Shown: one piece after another, positions 25,344 to 33,591 of the stretch
Layout: the number at the start of each line of letters is the position of its first letter
Numbering within the stretch: position 1 is the stretch's first letter
DNA from: Solirubrobacterales bacterium
GTDB taxonomy: Bacteria; Actinomycetota; Thermoleophilia; Solirubrobacterales; Solirubrobacteraceae
Assembly (NCBI GenBank): GCA_025964155.1
Contig: JAOPZJ010000294.1
Span: 1 to 33,796 of the forward strand
Direction: 5' to 3'
DNA: 33,796 nt
Notes under the pieces: model-generated
The model's input: only the letters and a program-made list of their open reading frames with translations
Databases searched by the model: none
Told to the model about the DNA's origin: nothing
Translations under genes and position numbers: made by a program

Positions 25344-25643
25344 ATGTTCTGCACGACTACACAGCGGGGAGCCAACAGTGTCTCCTCCTGCGACGCAGCG
25401 GCCTCCCGTGTCGTGCAGATCCGTCGCCCGAGTGCCTTGACCCAGTGCTCGAGCGACATGGCGGTCCAACCTCTGGTTGGGCGTGTTTCTCCCGCGTGTG
25501 ACACCGCCATTTCGGTAGGGAAGGCCGGGGCCTGAGGGGAGCTGTTGACGCGGACGGGACAGCCGCGTCAGCGACCATGGCCCCGGCCAACCCACCTGTC
25601 GTGACCCGAAGGCCCCGTTGACCCCGGGGCCTTCGGTCTTTAA
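25344..25643 (+). ncRNA. candidate structured ncRNA or glpK leader RNA
   Basis: Apparently ORF-less region with four successive strong helices (25348/25419, 25423/25457, 25458/25510, 25514/25596) and an intrinsic terminator; possible -10 TACATT at 25331-25336. No known family motif recognised. Confidence 0.55.
25606..25643 (+). terminator. Rho-independent terminator
   Basis: CCGAAGGCCCC (25606-25616), 9-nt loop, GGGGCCTTCGG (25626-25636), then TCTTTAA; 11-bp perfect stem. Confidence 0.87.
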
Positions 25644-25700
25644 GCACCGCGTCGCGTGACGCCGGGCCCCGGGCGGTCCGCCGGGTAGGCTCGCGCCCCG

Positions 25701-27179
25701 ATGATCCTCGCCATCGACCAGGGCACCACCGGCACGACGTGCCTCGTGTTCGACTCCGAGGGTGAGCTCTGCGGCCGCGCCTACCGCGAGTTCACCCAGC
25801 ACTTCCCGCATCCGGGCTGGGTCGAGCACGACGCTGCGGAGATCTGGACCGTCACGCAGGCCGTGGCGGGCGAGGCGCTGGACGACGCCGGCTGCGGCCC
25901 GGGGATGTTGCAGGCCGTGGGCATCACGAACCAGCGCGAGACGGTGTGCGTCTGGGATCCCTCGACGGGCGAGCCGCTGCACCGCGCGCTCGTGTGGCAG
26001 GACCGTCGCACCGCCGCCCGCTGCGACGAGCTGCGCGTCCAGGGGCACGAGTCCATGGTCCGCACGCGCACGGGCCTCGTCCTTGACCCGTACTTCTCCG
26101 GGACGAAGATCGAATGGCTGCTCCAGAACGTCGACGGCCTCGCCCAGCGCGCCGCCGAGGGGCGCGCCGTCTTCGGGACGATCGACAGCTGGCTGACGTT
26201 CAAGCTCACCGGGGAGCACGTCACCGACCAGTCCAACGCGTCCCGCACGCTCCTGTACGACATCGCCGAGGGCGTCTGGGATGACGGGCTGTGCGCGATG
26301 TTCGGCGTGCCGCAGCGGTCGCTGCCGCAGGTGCGCCCGTCGATCGGTGAGTTCGGCGTCACGCGCGCCGACGCCTTGCACGGCCACACGGTGCCGGTGG
26401 CCGGGATCGCCGGGGACCAGCAGGCCGCGCTCTACGGGCAGGCCTGCCTGGACCCGGGGCAGGGCAAGAACACCTACGGGACAGGGTCGTTCGTGCTGCT
26501 CAACTCCGGGGCGGCGCCGCCGCTGGCGCCGCCCGGGCTGCTGACGACGGTCGCGTGGGGGATCGGTCAACGCACGGTCTACGCGCTCGAGGCGGCGATC
26601 TTCGTCACCGGTGCCGCCGTGCAGTGGCTGCGCGATGGGCTGGGCATCATCGAGCAGGCCTCCGACACCGAGGCGCTCGCGGGCAGCCTGGACGGCAACG
26701 ACGGCGTGTACCTCGTGCCCGCGCTCACGGGCCTGGGCTCCCCGCATTGGGATCCTTACGCCCGCGGCATGATCATCGGCCTCACGCGTGGCAGCACCCG
26801 CGCGCATCTGGCGCGTGCGACGCTCGAGGCGATCGCCTACCAGACGGTCGACGCGGTCCGGGCGATGGAGGCTGCATCGGGGACCCCGCTGCGGGAGCTC
26901 AAGGCCGACGGCGGCGCGACGGCCAACGCGTGGCTCATGCAGTTCCAGGCCGACGTCCTGGGCGTGCCGGTCGTCGTGCCCGAGGTCCGGGAGACGACCG
27001 CCCTCGGCGCCGCGTCGCTGGCCGGGGTAGGGGCCGGCGTCTTCTCCCAGGATCAGGTGGTTCGCAACTGGCGCGAGCGCTCGCGGTACGAACCGCGGAT
27101 GGGCGACGACGAGCGGGCCGGGTTGTTGGCGCAGTGGCGGCGCGCGGTCGCACGTTCTCGCGGGTGGGCCCACGGGTAA
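25701..27179 (+). CDS. glpK: glycerol kinase
   Basis: MILAIDQGTTGTTCLVFDSEGELCGRAYREFTQHFPHPGWVEHDAAEIW...AVGITNQRETVCVWDPSTGEPLHRALVWQDRRTA...FSGTKIEWLL...GIAGDQQAALYGQACLDPGQGKNTYGTGSFVLLN. Confidence 0.97.
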   Translation: MILAIDQGTTGTTCLVFDSEGELCGRAYREFTQHFPHPGWVEHDAAEIWTVTQAVAGEALDDAGCGPGMLQAVGITNQRETVCVWDPSTGEPLHRALVWQDRRTAARCDELRVQGHESMVRTRTGLVLDPYFSGTKIEWLLQNVDGLAQRAAEGRAVFGTIDSWLTFKLTGEHVTDQSNASRTLLYDIAEGVWDDGLCAMFGVPQRSLPQVRPSIGEFGVTRADALHGHTVPVAGIAGDQQAALYGQACLDPGQGKNTYGTGSFVLLNSGAAPPLAPPGLLTTVAWGIGQRTVYALEAAIFVTGAAVQWLRDGLGIIEQASDTEALAGSLDGNDGVYLVPALTGLGSPHWDPYARGMIIGLTRGSTRAHLARATLEAIAYQTVDAVRAMEAASGTPLRELKADGGATANAWLMQFQADVLGVPVVVPEVRETTALGAASLAGVGAGVFSQDQVVRNWRERSRYEPRMGDDERAGLLAQWRRAVARSRGWAHG

Positions 27180-27188
27180 TCTTTTGGC

Positions 27189-27977
27189 ATGGAGGACGAA
27201 AAGCTCGTGAAGATGAAGGACCAGGTCTACCGCGACCCGCGTCCCAAGGAGTTCTTCGACCGCTACCACGAGCGTTCACGCAACGAGCAGCCCAACTGGG
27301 TCTACGAGCTCGTCCGCCTCGTCACCTCGTTCTACGCGTACGTCTTCCTGCGGGCACGGTCCATCGGCACCGACAACATCCCGCAGTCCGGGCCGGTGAT
27401 CATCGCGCCCAACCACTTCTCGTTCATGGACCACTTCCTCTGCGGCGCGTTCACGCGGCGCAAGCTGCGCTTCATGGCCAAGTCGCAGCTGTTCACGCCG
27501 CCGATGGTCTACATCTACTCCCCCGGCGGGGTCTTCCCCGTGCGCCGCGGCGCGCAGGACGAGGAGGCGTTCATCACGGCCGGGAAGATCCTCGAGGACG
27601 GTGGCGTCGTCTGCATGTACTGCGAGGGCGGACGGTCGCGCACCGGGCAGCTCGCGACCAACGCCAAGCCCGGCATCGGCCGCCTGGCGCTGGAGACGGG
27701 CGCGACGATCGTCCCCGTGGCGATCCACGGCTCGGCGAAGGTCCGCAACTGGAAGCGCCTGCAGTTCCCGAAGATCATCGTGCAGTACGGCGAGCCGTTC
27801 CGCTTCGACAAGGTGCAGGCGCCGGCGCGCAGCCAGCACCAGGCCGTCGCCGACCAGATCTTCGCGGAGATCACCGCGCTCTACAGCCGCCTCGATGCCG
27901 AGGGGGCCGACGCCGTCGCACAGACCGTGCGGGCGCAGCGGCGCGCCCGGCGCTCGTCACGGACCGCCGCCGTGTGA
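27189..27977 (+). CDS. 1-acyl-sn-glycerol-3-phosphate acyltransferase family (PlsC-like)
   Basis: SGPVIIAPNHFSFMDHFLCGAFTRRKLRFMAKSQLF...GVFPVRRGAQDEEAFITAGKILEDGGVVCMYCEGGRSRTGQL; HX4D and EGGRSR motifs. Confidence 0.92.
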   Translation: MEDEKLVKMKDQVYRDPRPKEFFDRYHERSRNEQPNWVYELVRLVTSFYAYVFLRARSIGTDNIPQSGPVIIAPNHFSFMDHFLCGAFTRRKLRFMAKSQLFTPPMVYIYSPGGVFPVRRGAQDEEAFITAGKILEDGGVVCMYCEGGRSRTGQLATNAKPGIGRLALETGATIVPVAIHGSAKVRNWKRLQFPKIIVQYGEPFRFDKVQAPARSQHQAVADQIFAEITALYSRLDAEGADAVAQTVRAQRRARRSSRTAAV

Positions 27978-29572
27978 TGCGGGCGCGGCGCGCGCTTGTC
28001 GTCGCGCTGCTGGTCAGCCCATACGTGGCCGCGCCGAGCCCCGCGGCGGACGCCGCGGTGCAGCTCGTGCAGGTGGGGACCGCATCGAGCCCGGTGTCGA
28101 TCGCGGCCGCGCCGGGCGACACGTCGCGCCTGTACGTCGCCGAGCAGCGCGGTGTCATCAAGGCCATCAAGGGCGGGGTCGCGTCGACGTTCCTGGACCT
28201 GTCGCAGCGGATCACCGCGGCCGCGCAGGGGGACTACGGCGAACGTGGGTTGCTCGGCCTGGCCTTCGCCCCGGACTTTGCGACGAGCCGCCGGTTCTAC
28301 GTGTACTTCACCGCCCGCTCGACGAACGCCGTCACGATCGCGCGGTACACGGCCACGAGCCCGGACACGGCGCCGGACACATCGTTCGAGGCGCTGCTGT
28401 CGATCCCGCACGACCAGCAGGCCAACCACAACGGCGGTGAGCTGCAGTTCGGGCCCGACGGGATGCTGTACGCCGGGACGGGGGACGGCGGGAGTGCCGG
28501 CGACCCGGCGGGCAACGGACCGAACCTCACGTCCAGCACGCCGCCCGTCGTGCGGAGCGTCAACCACGACCCGCGCCTGGGGAAGCTGCTGCGGCTCGAC
28601 GTCTCGCCGCCCGTGGGCTACGCACAGCCGGCCGACAACCCGTTCCCGGCGCCGGCGCAGGACGTGTGGGCGTTCGGGCTGCGCAACCCGTTCCGCTTCT
28701 CGTTCGACCGGGGGAGCGGTGACCTGCTCATCGGCGACGTCGGGCAGAACGCCTTCGAGGAGATCGATGCGGTCCCCGGGACGGGCAGGGGCCTGAACTA
28801 CGGCTGGGGCCGGTTCGAGGGCCGGCACACCTACCCCGCCGGCCAGGCGGTCGCGGCCCCGCCGGCTGACGTGACCTTCCCCGTGATCGAGCAGACTCAC
28901 GACGACGGCTGGTGCTCGATCATCGGCGGCTACTTCGTGCGCGACGCGACGGTGCCCGACCTGCTCGGCCGGTACGTCTACTCCGACTACTGCCACAACG
29001 AGATCCACTCGGTCGCGATCACCGGCGGTGTGGCCTCGGGCGATGCCGCCGTTCCCGGCCTCGCCCCGATGCTGTCGCGCACCACGACGTTCGGCGAGGA
29101 CGCGGCCGGACGTGTGTACGTCGCCTCCCAGGACGGCCCGATCTACCGGATCGAGCAGGTCCCCGGGACGGGGTCGCCGCCGGGCGCGGGTGGGCCTGGA
29201 GGGACGCCCGGCCCCGGCGGCCCCGACCGCCAACCGCCGTCGGTGACGCTCGCCAAGAGCCACCTGCAGCACCCGGCGCGCACCGGTCGGGTGTTCACCG
29301 ACGTGACCTGCTCCGAGCGCTGCACGGTCAGCCTGCGCGGGCGGCTCGTCGTCGATGGCCGGACCCGGAAGGGTGAGCTGCGCGGGCGGGAGCGGACCCT
29401 GGATGCGGGGGTCAAGGCGCGCCTGGTGGTCACCGTCACGGCGCGCGGGCGCCGGGCCATCACTCGGGCGCTGCGCGACGGGCGGCGCGTCCAGATCCGG
29501 TTGAAGGTCAGCGCCACCGACGCGGCCGGCAACCGGAGGGACCGCGTCCAGACGGTGCTGGCCCGGCGGTAG
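27977..29572 (+). CDS. secreted PQQ-dependent sugar (glucose/sorbosone) dehydrogenase-like protein with Gly/Pro linker and C-terminal domain
   Basis: Signal peptide MRARRALVVALLVSPYVAAPSPAADA; GERGLLGLAFAPDFATSRRFYVYFTARS...HNGGELQFGPDGMLYAGTGDGG...DVWAFGLRNPFRFSFDRGSGDLLIGDVGQNAFEEID; ATG overlaps the plsC-like stop (TGATG). Confidence 0.92.
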   Translation: MRARRALVVALLVSPYVAAPSPAADAAVQLVQVGTASSPVSIAAAPGDTSRLYVAEQRGVIKAIKGGVASTFLDLSQRITAAAQGDYGERGLLGLAFAPDFATSRRFYVYFTARSTNAVTIARYTATSPDTAPDTSFEALLSIPHDQQANHNGGELQFGPDGMLYAGTGDGGSAGDPAGNGPNLTSSTPPVVRSVNHDPRLGKLLRLDVSPPVGYAQPADNPFPAPAQDVWAFGLRNPFRFSFDRGSGDLLIGDVGQNAFEEIDAVPGTGRGLNYGWGRFEGRHTYPAGQAVAAPPADVTFPVIEQTHDDGWCSIIGGYFVRDATVPDLLGRYVYSDYCHNEIHSVAITGGVASGDAAVPGLAPMLSRTTTFGEDAAGRVYVASQDGPIYRIEQVPGTGSPPGAGGPGGTPGPGGPDRQPPSVTLAKSHLQHPARTGRVFTDVTCSERCTVSLRGRLVVDGRTRKGELRGRERTLDAGVKARLVVTVTARGRRAITRALRDGRRVQIRLKVSATDAAGNRRDRVQTVLARR

Positions 29573-29634
29573 GGGCGGGGCGTTGGAGGTGAACGTCGAT
29601 GGGCGCGGGCTTGTAGCGCTGACGCGATTGAGCA

Positions 29635-29694
29635 CGCCACAGGCGCCTCGCGCGCCGGCGTCAGCGCCACAGGCGCCTCGCGCGCTGGCGTCAC
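29635..29694. repeat. two tandem copies of a 30-bp repeat
   Basis: cgccacaggcgcctcgcgcgYcggcgtcaS-type unit at 29635-29664 and 29665-29694, differing at two positions; each contains the palindrome AGGCGCCT. Confidence 0.85.
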
Positions 29695-30062
29695 CCCGCC
29701 CAGGTCACCTCGACCGAGTCCTCCGTCGCGGCGTTGCGCGCGACGACGTACTCGGCGGGCTCGTCGGGGGAGAGGTTGTGGAGGATGTGCGTCTCCCGCG
29801 GCGGAACGTACGCCATGTCCCCGACGGCGAGCGTGCTCGTGTTCTCGAGCTCGTCGCCCCACTGCACTTCCAGCGCGCCGCGGAGCATGTAGACCGCCGA
29901 CTCGCAGGACGCGTGGTAGTGCGGCCGGGAACGGGCGCCTGCCTCGACTCGGAAGATGCCCAGGTAGATGGATCGGGCGCCCGCGGTGCTCTCGGAGACC
30001 TCGGCACCACCGACGACCCCGCGCGGCATCTCGTGGTCGGGGGCTGGCTTGATGACCTTCAC
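29691..30062 (-). CDS. cupin domain protein
   Basis: VEAGARSRPHYHASCESAVYMLRGALEVQWGDELENTSTLAVGDMAYVPPRETHILHNLSPDEPAEYVVARN; GTG start with AGAGGAG. Confidence 0.9.
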   Translation of the reverse strand: MKVIKPAPDHEMPRGVVGGAEVSESTAGARSIYLGIFRVEAGARSRPHYHASCESAVYMLRGALEVQWGDELENTSTLAVGDMAYVPPRETHILHNLSPDEPAEYVVARNAATEDSVEVTWAG

Positions 30063-30102
30063 GGTGGGCTCCTCTGGCGACGGGGCGGGCTTCGTCAGCC
30101 CT

Positions 30103-30573
30103 TCAGACCGTCAGATCGTAGTCCAGCCATTCGGAGCGCTGTCCACCGACGCGGTCGTAGACCCTCTGGGCGCGGAGGTTGTCCAGGGCGGTGGACCAGG
30201 ACAGCCGCGCGGCGCCGTGCTTGCGTGCCTCGTCCTGGCAGGCGGCGATGAGCGCGTCGGCCAGGCCCGTGCCCCGGGCCGCCGGGGCGACGTAGAGGTC
30301 GTTCATCGTCGCCACGCGAGCGGCGCTCAGGGTGGACCAGGTCCAGAAGATCGACGCAAAGCCGAGCGGGGTGCCGTCCTCGTCCGACCACGCGATGAGC
30401 TGGACCCCCTCGCGCTCGGGGTCGGCGAGCAGCGCGCGCGACAGGGCCAGCAGCGCTTCGTCGGAGGGTTGGGCGATGCCCGCCGACTCCTCGTAGAACG
30501 CGCAGTAGCCGCGCATGAGGTCCAGCAGCTCCGGCAGGTCTCCTTCGGCGGTACGGGCGATGGTGAAGCTCAT
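30103..30573 (-). CDS. GNAT family N-acetyltransferase
   Basis: MSFTIARTAEGDLPELLDLMRGYCAFYEES...FASIFWTWSTLSAARVATMNDLYVAPAARGTGLADALIAACQDEARKHGAARLSWSTALDNLRAQRVYDRVGG. Confidence 0.92.
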   Translation of the reverse strand: MSFTIARTAEGDLPELLDLMRGYCAFYEESAGIAQPSDEALLALSRALLADPEREGVQLIAWSDEDGTPLGFASIFWTWSTLSAARVATMNDLYVAPAARGTGLADALIAACQDEARKHGAARLSWSTALDNLRAQRVYDRVGGQRSEWLDYDLTV

Positions 30574-30623
30574 GGGCCTCACCTTTGCACGAGGGTCCTA
30601 CGCCAAGACGGAAGACAACCTAC

Positions 30624-30654
30624 CGCGGCAATGGCCCTCTGGGCCATTGCCGCG
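30624..30654 (-). terminator. 14-bp perfect hairpin downstream of the SDR gene
   Basis: CGCGGCAATGGCCC-TCT-GGGCCATTGCCGCG; a second hairpin (about 30657-30685) overlaps the SDR stop codon region. Confidence 0.7.
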
Positions 30655-30683
30655 ATGAGAGCGGGCCCCCCTGGGGGCCGTTC

Positions 30684-31511
30684 TCACGACATCATCCCGG
30701 AGAACACGCCCCCGGAGACGTTCAGCACTTGGCCGTGCACGTAGTTCGACCACGGCGAGCACAGGTAGAAGATGCCGCCGGCGGCCTCCTCGGGCGTGGC
30801 CGGGCGGCCGAGCGGGATGAGCATGGAGGCCATCGAGCGCATCTGGTCCGGGATGCCGAGCTGGACCTTCTCGCCGTCGATCTCCATGACGTTGTCGTCG
30901 ACCTTGGACTGCGTCAGGCGGGTGTCGACGAAGCCGAAGGCCACGGCGTTGCAGTTGATCTTGAACTGCCCCCACTCCTTCGCGACGGTCTTCGTCAGTC
31001 CGACGACGCCGTTCTTCGCCGCGGAGTAGTTGGCCTGACCGGCGTTGCCCATCGTGCCGGAGATCGAGGCGACGTTGACGATCTTGCGGAAGACCTCGAC
31101 GCCCTCCTCCTTCTCCTTCTTGGCCGGCTCGCGCAGGTGCGGCGCGGCGGCACGCAGGACCTTGAAGGGAACGGTCGTGTGGATCGCGATCATCCGGTCC
31201 CACCAGTCGTCGCTCATCTTGTGGATGGGCGCGTCCAGCGTGTAACCGGCGTTGTTGACGATGATGTCGAGCTTGCCCCAGCTGTCGATCGCGGTCTGGA
31301 CGAGCTGGTCCGGGGCGTCGCCCTTGGTCAGATCGCCGGAGAAGACGGCGGTCTCACCGGCGATCTCCGACGCGGTCTGCTGCGCGACATCGCCGTCCAG
31401 ATCGTTGATGACGACCTTGGCGCCGTGCTCGCTGAGCAGTTCTGCGGTTGCCCGACCGATACCGCGGGCGCTGCCGGTGACGATGGCCACCTTGCCGTCG
31501 AGGACTCCCAT
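30684..31511 (-). CDS. short-chain dehydrogenase/reductase (3-oxoacyl-ACP reductase FabG-like)
   Basis: MGVLDGKVAIVTGSARGIGRATAELLSEHGAKVVINDL...LDIIVNNAGYTLDAPIHKMSDDWWDRMIAIHTTVPFKVLRAA...VNVASISGTMGNAGQANYSAAKNGVVGLTKTVAKEWG; SD aaggag. Confidence 0.95.
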   Translation of the reverse strand: MGVLDGKVAIVTGSARGIGRATAELLSEHGAKVVINDLDGDVAQQTASEIAGETAVFSGDLTKGDAPDQLVQTAIDSWGKLDIIVNNAGYTLDAPIHKMSDDWWDRMIAIHTTVPFKVLRAAAPHLREPAKKEKEEGVEVFRKIVNVASISGTMGNAGQANYSAAKNGVVGLTKTVAKEWGQFKINCNAVAFGFVDTRLTQSKVDDNVMEIDGEKVQLGIPDQMRSMASMLIPLGRPATPEEAAGGIFYLCSPWSNYVHGQVLNVSGGVFSGMMS

Positions 31512-31549
31512 GCGCTTCTCCTTGTCGTGAACTGAATGCTGAATCCTAT

Positions 31550-33499
31550 TCAGCCCCGCAGGGGCTTGCGGACCAGCACGTCCAGGGTGCGCGCCTTGGA
31601 GACGTTGCGTGCGTAGTCGGTCACGGTGACCGACAGGCGCAGGCGCCCCGCCTGCATGAATCGATTGCCGAGCTTCGGGCCGATGGCGGCCCGCACCACG
31701 CCGGCCTGCACGGGCGCCACCGCGGTGGCGACGACGACGTACCGCAGGCAGATCCGGGCCTTGGCCCGGCGCAGCAGCGAGGTCGAGGCGACACACGTCC
31801 CGGCCTTGTTGCGCCGTCCTGCGCGCGGGCGGTTGGCGGTCAGGCGCATGGTGCCCGCTTCGCCGAGGGTGAAGCCCACGCGGGTGCTGCGCCCCACGCG
31901 CCAGACCCGCGGGTTGAGCGACAGCGAACCGACGGTCGGGGCCAGGCGGTCCTGGTAGGTGAGCTTGAGCGTCGCCTGCGTCGCGTTGCCGGCGGCGTCG
32001 GTGGCCACCGCGGTGATCGTGTTCGCGCCCTTCACGACGTCCAGGGCGACGCTGAAGCGCCCGTCGGACCGGGGGGTGACGGGCTTGCCGCCCACGGTCA
32101 GCGAGGCGACGCCCCGGTTGTCGGCGGTCGTGCCGGTGACGGTGACCTTCGGCGTGAGGACGATCGCCCCGGCCTTCGGGGTGCTGAAGCTCACCGTCGG
32201 CGGCACGAGCGCATCCTCGCGGGCCAGGGCGGCGGCGTTCACCTGGGCGACCGTGCGGGCGATGACGTACGTGCTCGTGACGAGGGCGGCGCGCCCGCCC
32301 GCGGGAACGGCGACGTCACCGAAGCGGACGAGCAGATCGGTGGGTGCGTTGACGCGAACGCTGGCGGGTGGCCGGTCGAACGTCACCGCGCCCTGCGCGT
32401 AGACCGGGTCCCCGTCGGGAGCGGCGGCGTTGGCGCCGACGTAGACCGTCGCCGGCCCCGATGCGGGGCCCGCGACCGTGGTCCCGGTCGCGCGCGGGCC
32501 CGCGACGTCGCCCGCCACCCAGCCGAAGCGCAGCGCCGGGCTGACCGTCGCGTCGACGAGGAAGTTCTGCCCGAGGTAGGCGGACACGGTGTGGGCCTTG
32601 CCGTCGGTCGACGCGAGGGTGTCGCGCTGCTCGACGACCGTGCCGTCAGCCGACACCGTGCTCGTGCGCTCGTAGCGCACGCCGGTGTCGAGGAATGCGG
32701 TGCAGGCGTCAGCGGGCGGGAAGGCGTCGGTGTTGCAGCGGGCGATCGGGTCGGACTCCACGACGGAGGCGGTGCCACCGCCGGCGTCGCGCGTGGTCGT
32801 CCGCGTGATCGACGGCAGCCCCGGGGCCTCGGTGGTGATCTGGGCGGCGCGCGCGGGCGGGTACGCGTTGGCGCCGTCGACCTGCAGGTAGGAGCGGGTC
32901 CCGGTGGTCGCCCCGATCCAGCCGCCGGCGTTGAAGACCGGCTCGGTGTTCCGGCGGGCGACGGCGTCAAAGAGGCGGGACCCGCACAGGCCGAACGAGC
33001 CGATCGAGCACAGGCCCACCCCGGCGGAGGACTGCTGCAGCCAATCGCTCACGTCGCGCGTCTTGCCGTCGTTGCCGCCGCCGGCGACCGTCGTGGCGCG
33101 CTGGGCCTCGACGGTGACGAGCGGCCCGAGGAACGGCCCGGGGTCGCCGGTCTCGGAGGTGAACGCGCCCGGCAGCGCCCGCAGCACGCACGGGCCGCGC
33201 AGTCCGGCGAGGAAGGCGTTGCCGGTGAAGGCGCCGGCCGGGTCGTCGACCGTTGCGGTGCCGACCGAGGTCGCCTTGCCGGGACGCAGGTAGCACGCAA
33301 GCGACAGCGGCTCGGCGACGGCACCCCCGGCCGACGTGCCGGCGACGGCGACCGCGGTGGTGGCGTCCGTGCTCGTGACGCGCAGGCCGTCGGCGGGGGC
33401 GGTGACCTGCGACGAGCTGATCGCGGCCGCGGCGGGCGACGCGCCGGCCGCGATCGCGCCGGCGGCGAGGAGCAGGACAGCGGTCAGCGTGCGACGCAT
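31550..33499 (-). CDS. secreted multi-domain protein with C-terminal Ig-like repeat region
   Basis: MRRTLTAVLLLAAGAIAAGASPAAAAISSSQV... signal peptide; ...PPTVSFSTPKAGAIVLTPKVTVTGTTADNRGVASLTVGGKPVTPRSDGRFSVALDVVKGANTITAVATDAAGNATQATLKLTY is a bacterial Ig-like domain pattern. Confidence 0.85.
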   Translation of the reverse strand: MRRTLTAVLLLAAGAIAAGASPAAAAISSSQVTAPADGLRVTSTDATTAVAVAGTSAGGAVAEPLSLACYLRPGKATSVGTATVDDPAGAFTGNAFLAGLRGPCVLRALPGAFTSETGDPGPFLGPLVTVEAQRATTVAGGGNDGKTRDVSDWLQQSSAGVGLCSIGSFGLCGSRLFDAVARRNTEPVFNAGGWIGATTGTRSYLQVDGANAYPPARAAQITTEAPGLPSITRTTTRDAGGGTASVVESDPIARCNTDAFPPADACTAFLDTGVRYERTSTVSADGTVVEQRDTLASTDGKAHTVSAYLGQNFLVDATVSPALRFGWVAGDVAGPRATGTTVAGPASGPATVYVGANAAAPDGDPVYAQGAVTFDRPPASVRVNAPTDLLVRFGDVAVPAGGRAALVTSTYVIARTVAQVNAAALAREDALVPPTVSFSTPKAGAIVLTPKVTVTGTTADNRGVASLTVGGKPVTPRSDGRFSVALDVVKGANTITAVATDAAGNATQATLKLTYQDRLAPTVGSLSLNPRVWRVGRSTRVGFTLGEAGTMRLTANRPRAGRRNKAGTCVASTSLLRRAKARICLRYVVVATAVAPVQAGVVRAAIGPKLGNRFMQAGRLRLSVTVTDYARNVSKARTLDVLVRKPLRG

Positions 33500-33591
33500 C
33501 GTCGCGGGACTGTACCGGTGGTGTGGGCCGGAATCCGGGCGATTCATGTCGGTCATGCAACCCGGCCGGGCGCCCTTCGGACCGCTCTCGC

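Noticed and set aside
25344-25643. tmRNA, RNase P RNA, SRP RNA or T-box leader
   Set aside because: None of the consensus segments I know for these (GAAAGTCC, GGTCAGG...GGAAGG, GGGTGGTACCGCG, tRNA-like 3' end) are visible; a covariance-model search is still needed.
25236-27269. Minus-strand ORF (677 aa) over the glpK region and the structured intergenic region
   Set aside because: Antisense of glpK, no domain; its presence across 25236-25640 is not evidence that the structured region is protein coding.
26555-27976. N-terminal 474 codons of the 1005-aa plus-strand ORF ending at 29572
   Set aside because: Out-of-frame reading of glpK and the plsC-like gene; the true sugar dehydrogenase starts with a signal peptide at 27977.
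29635-29694. CRISPR array
   Set aside because: Only two directly abutting copies, no spacers and no cas genes.
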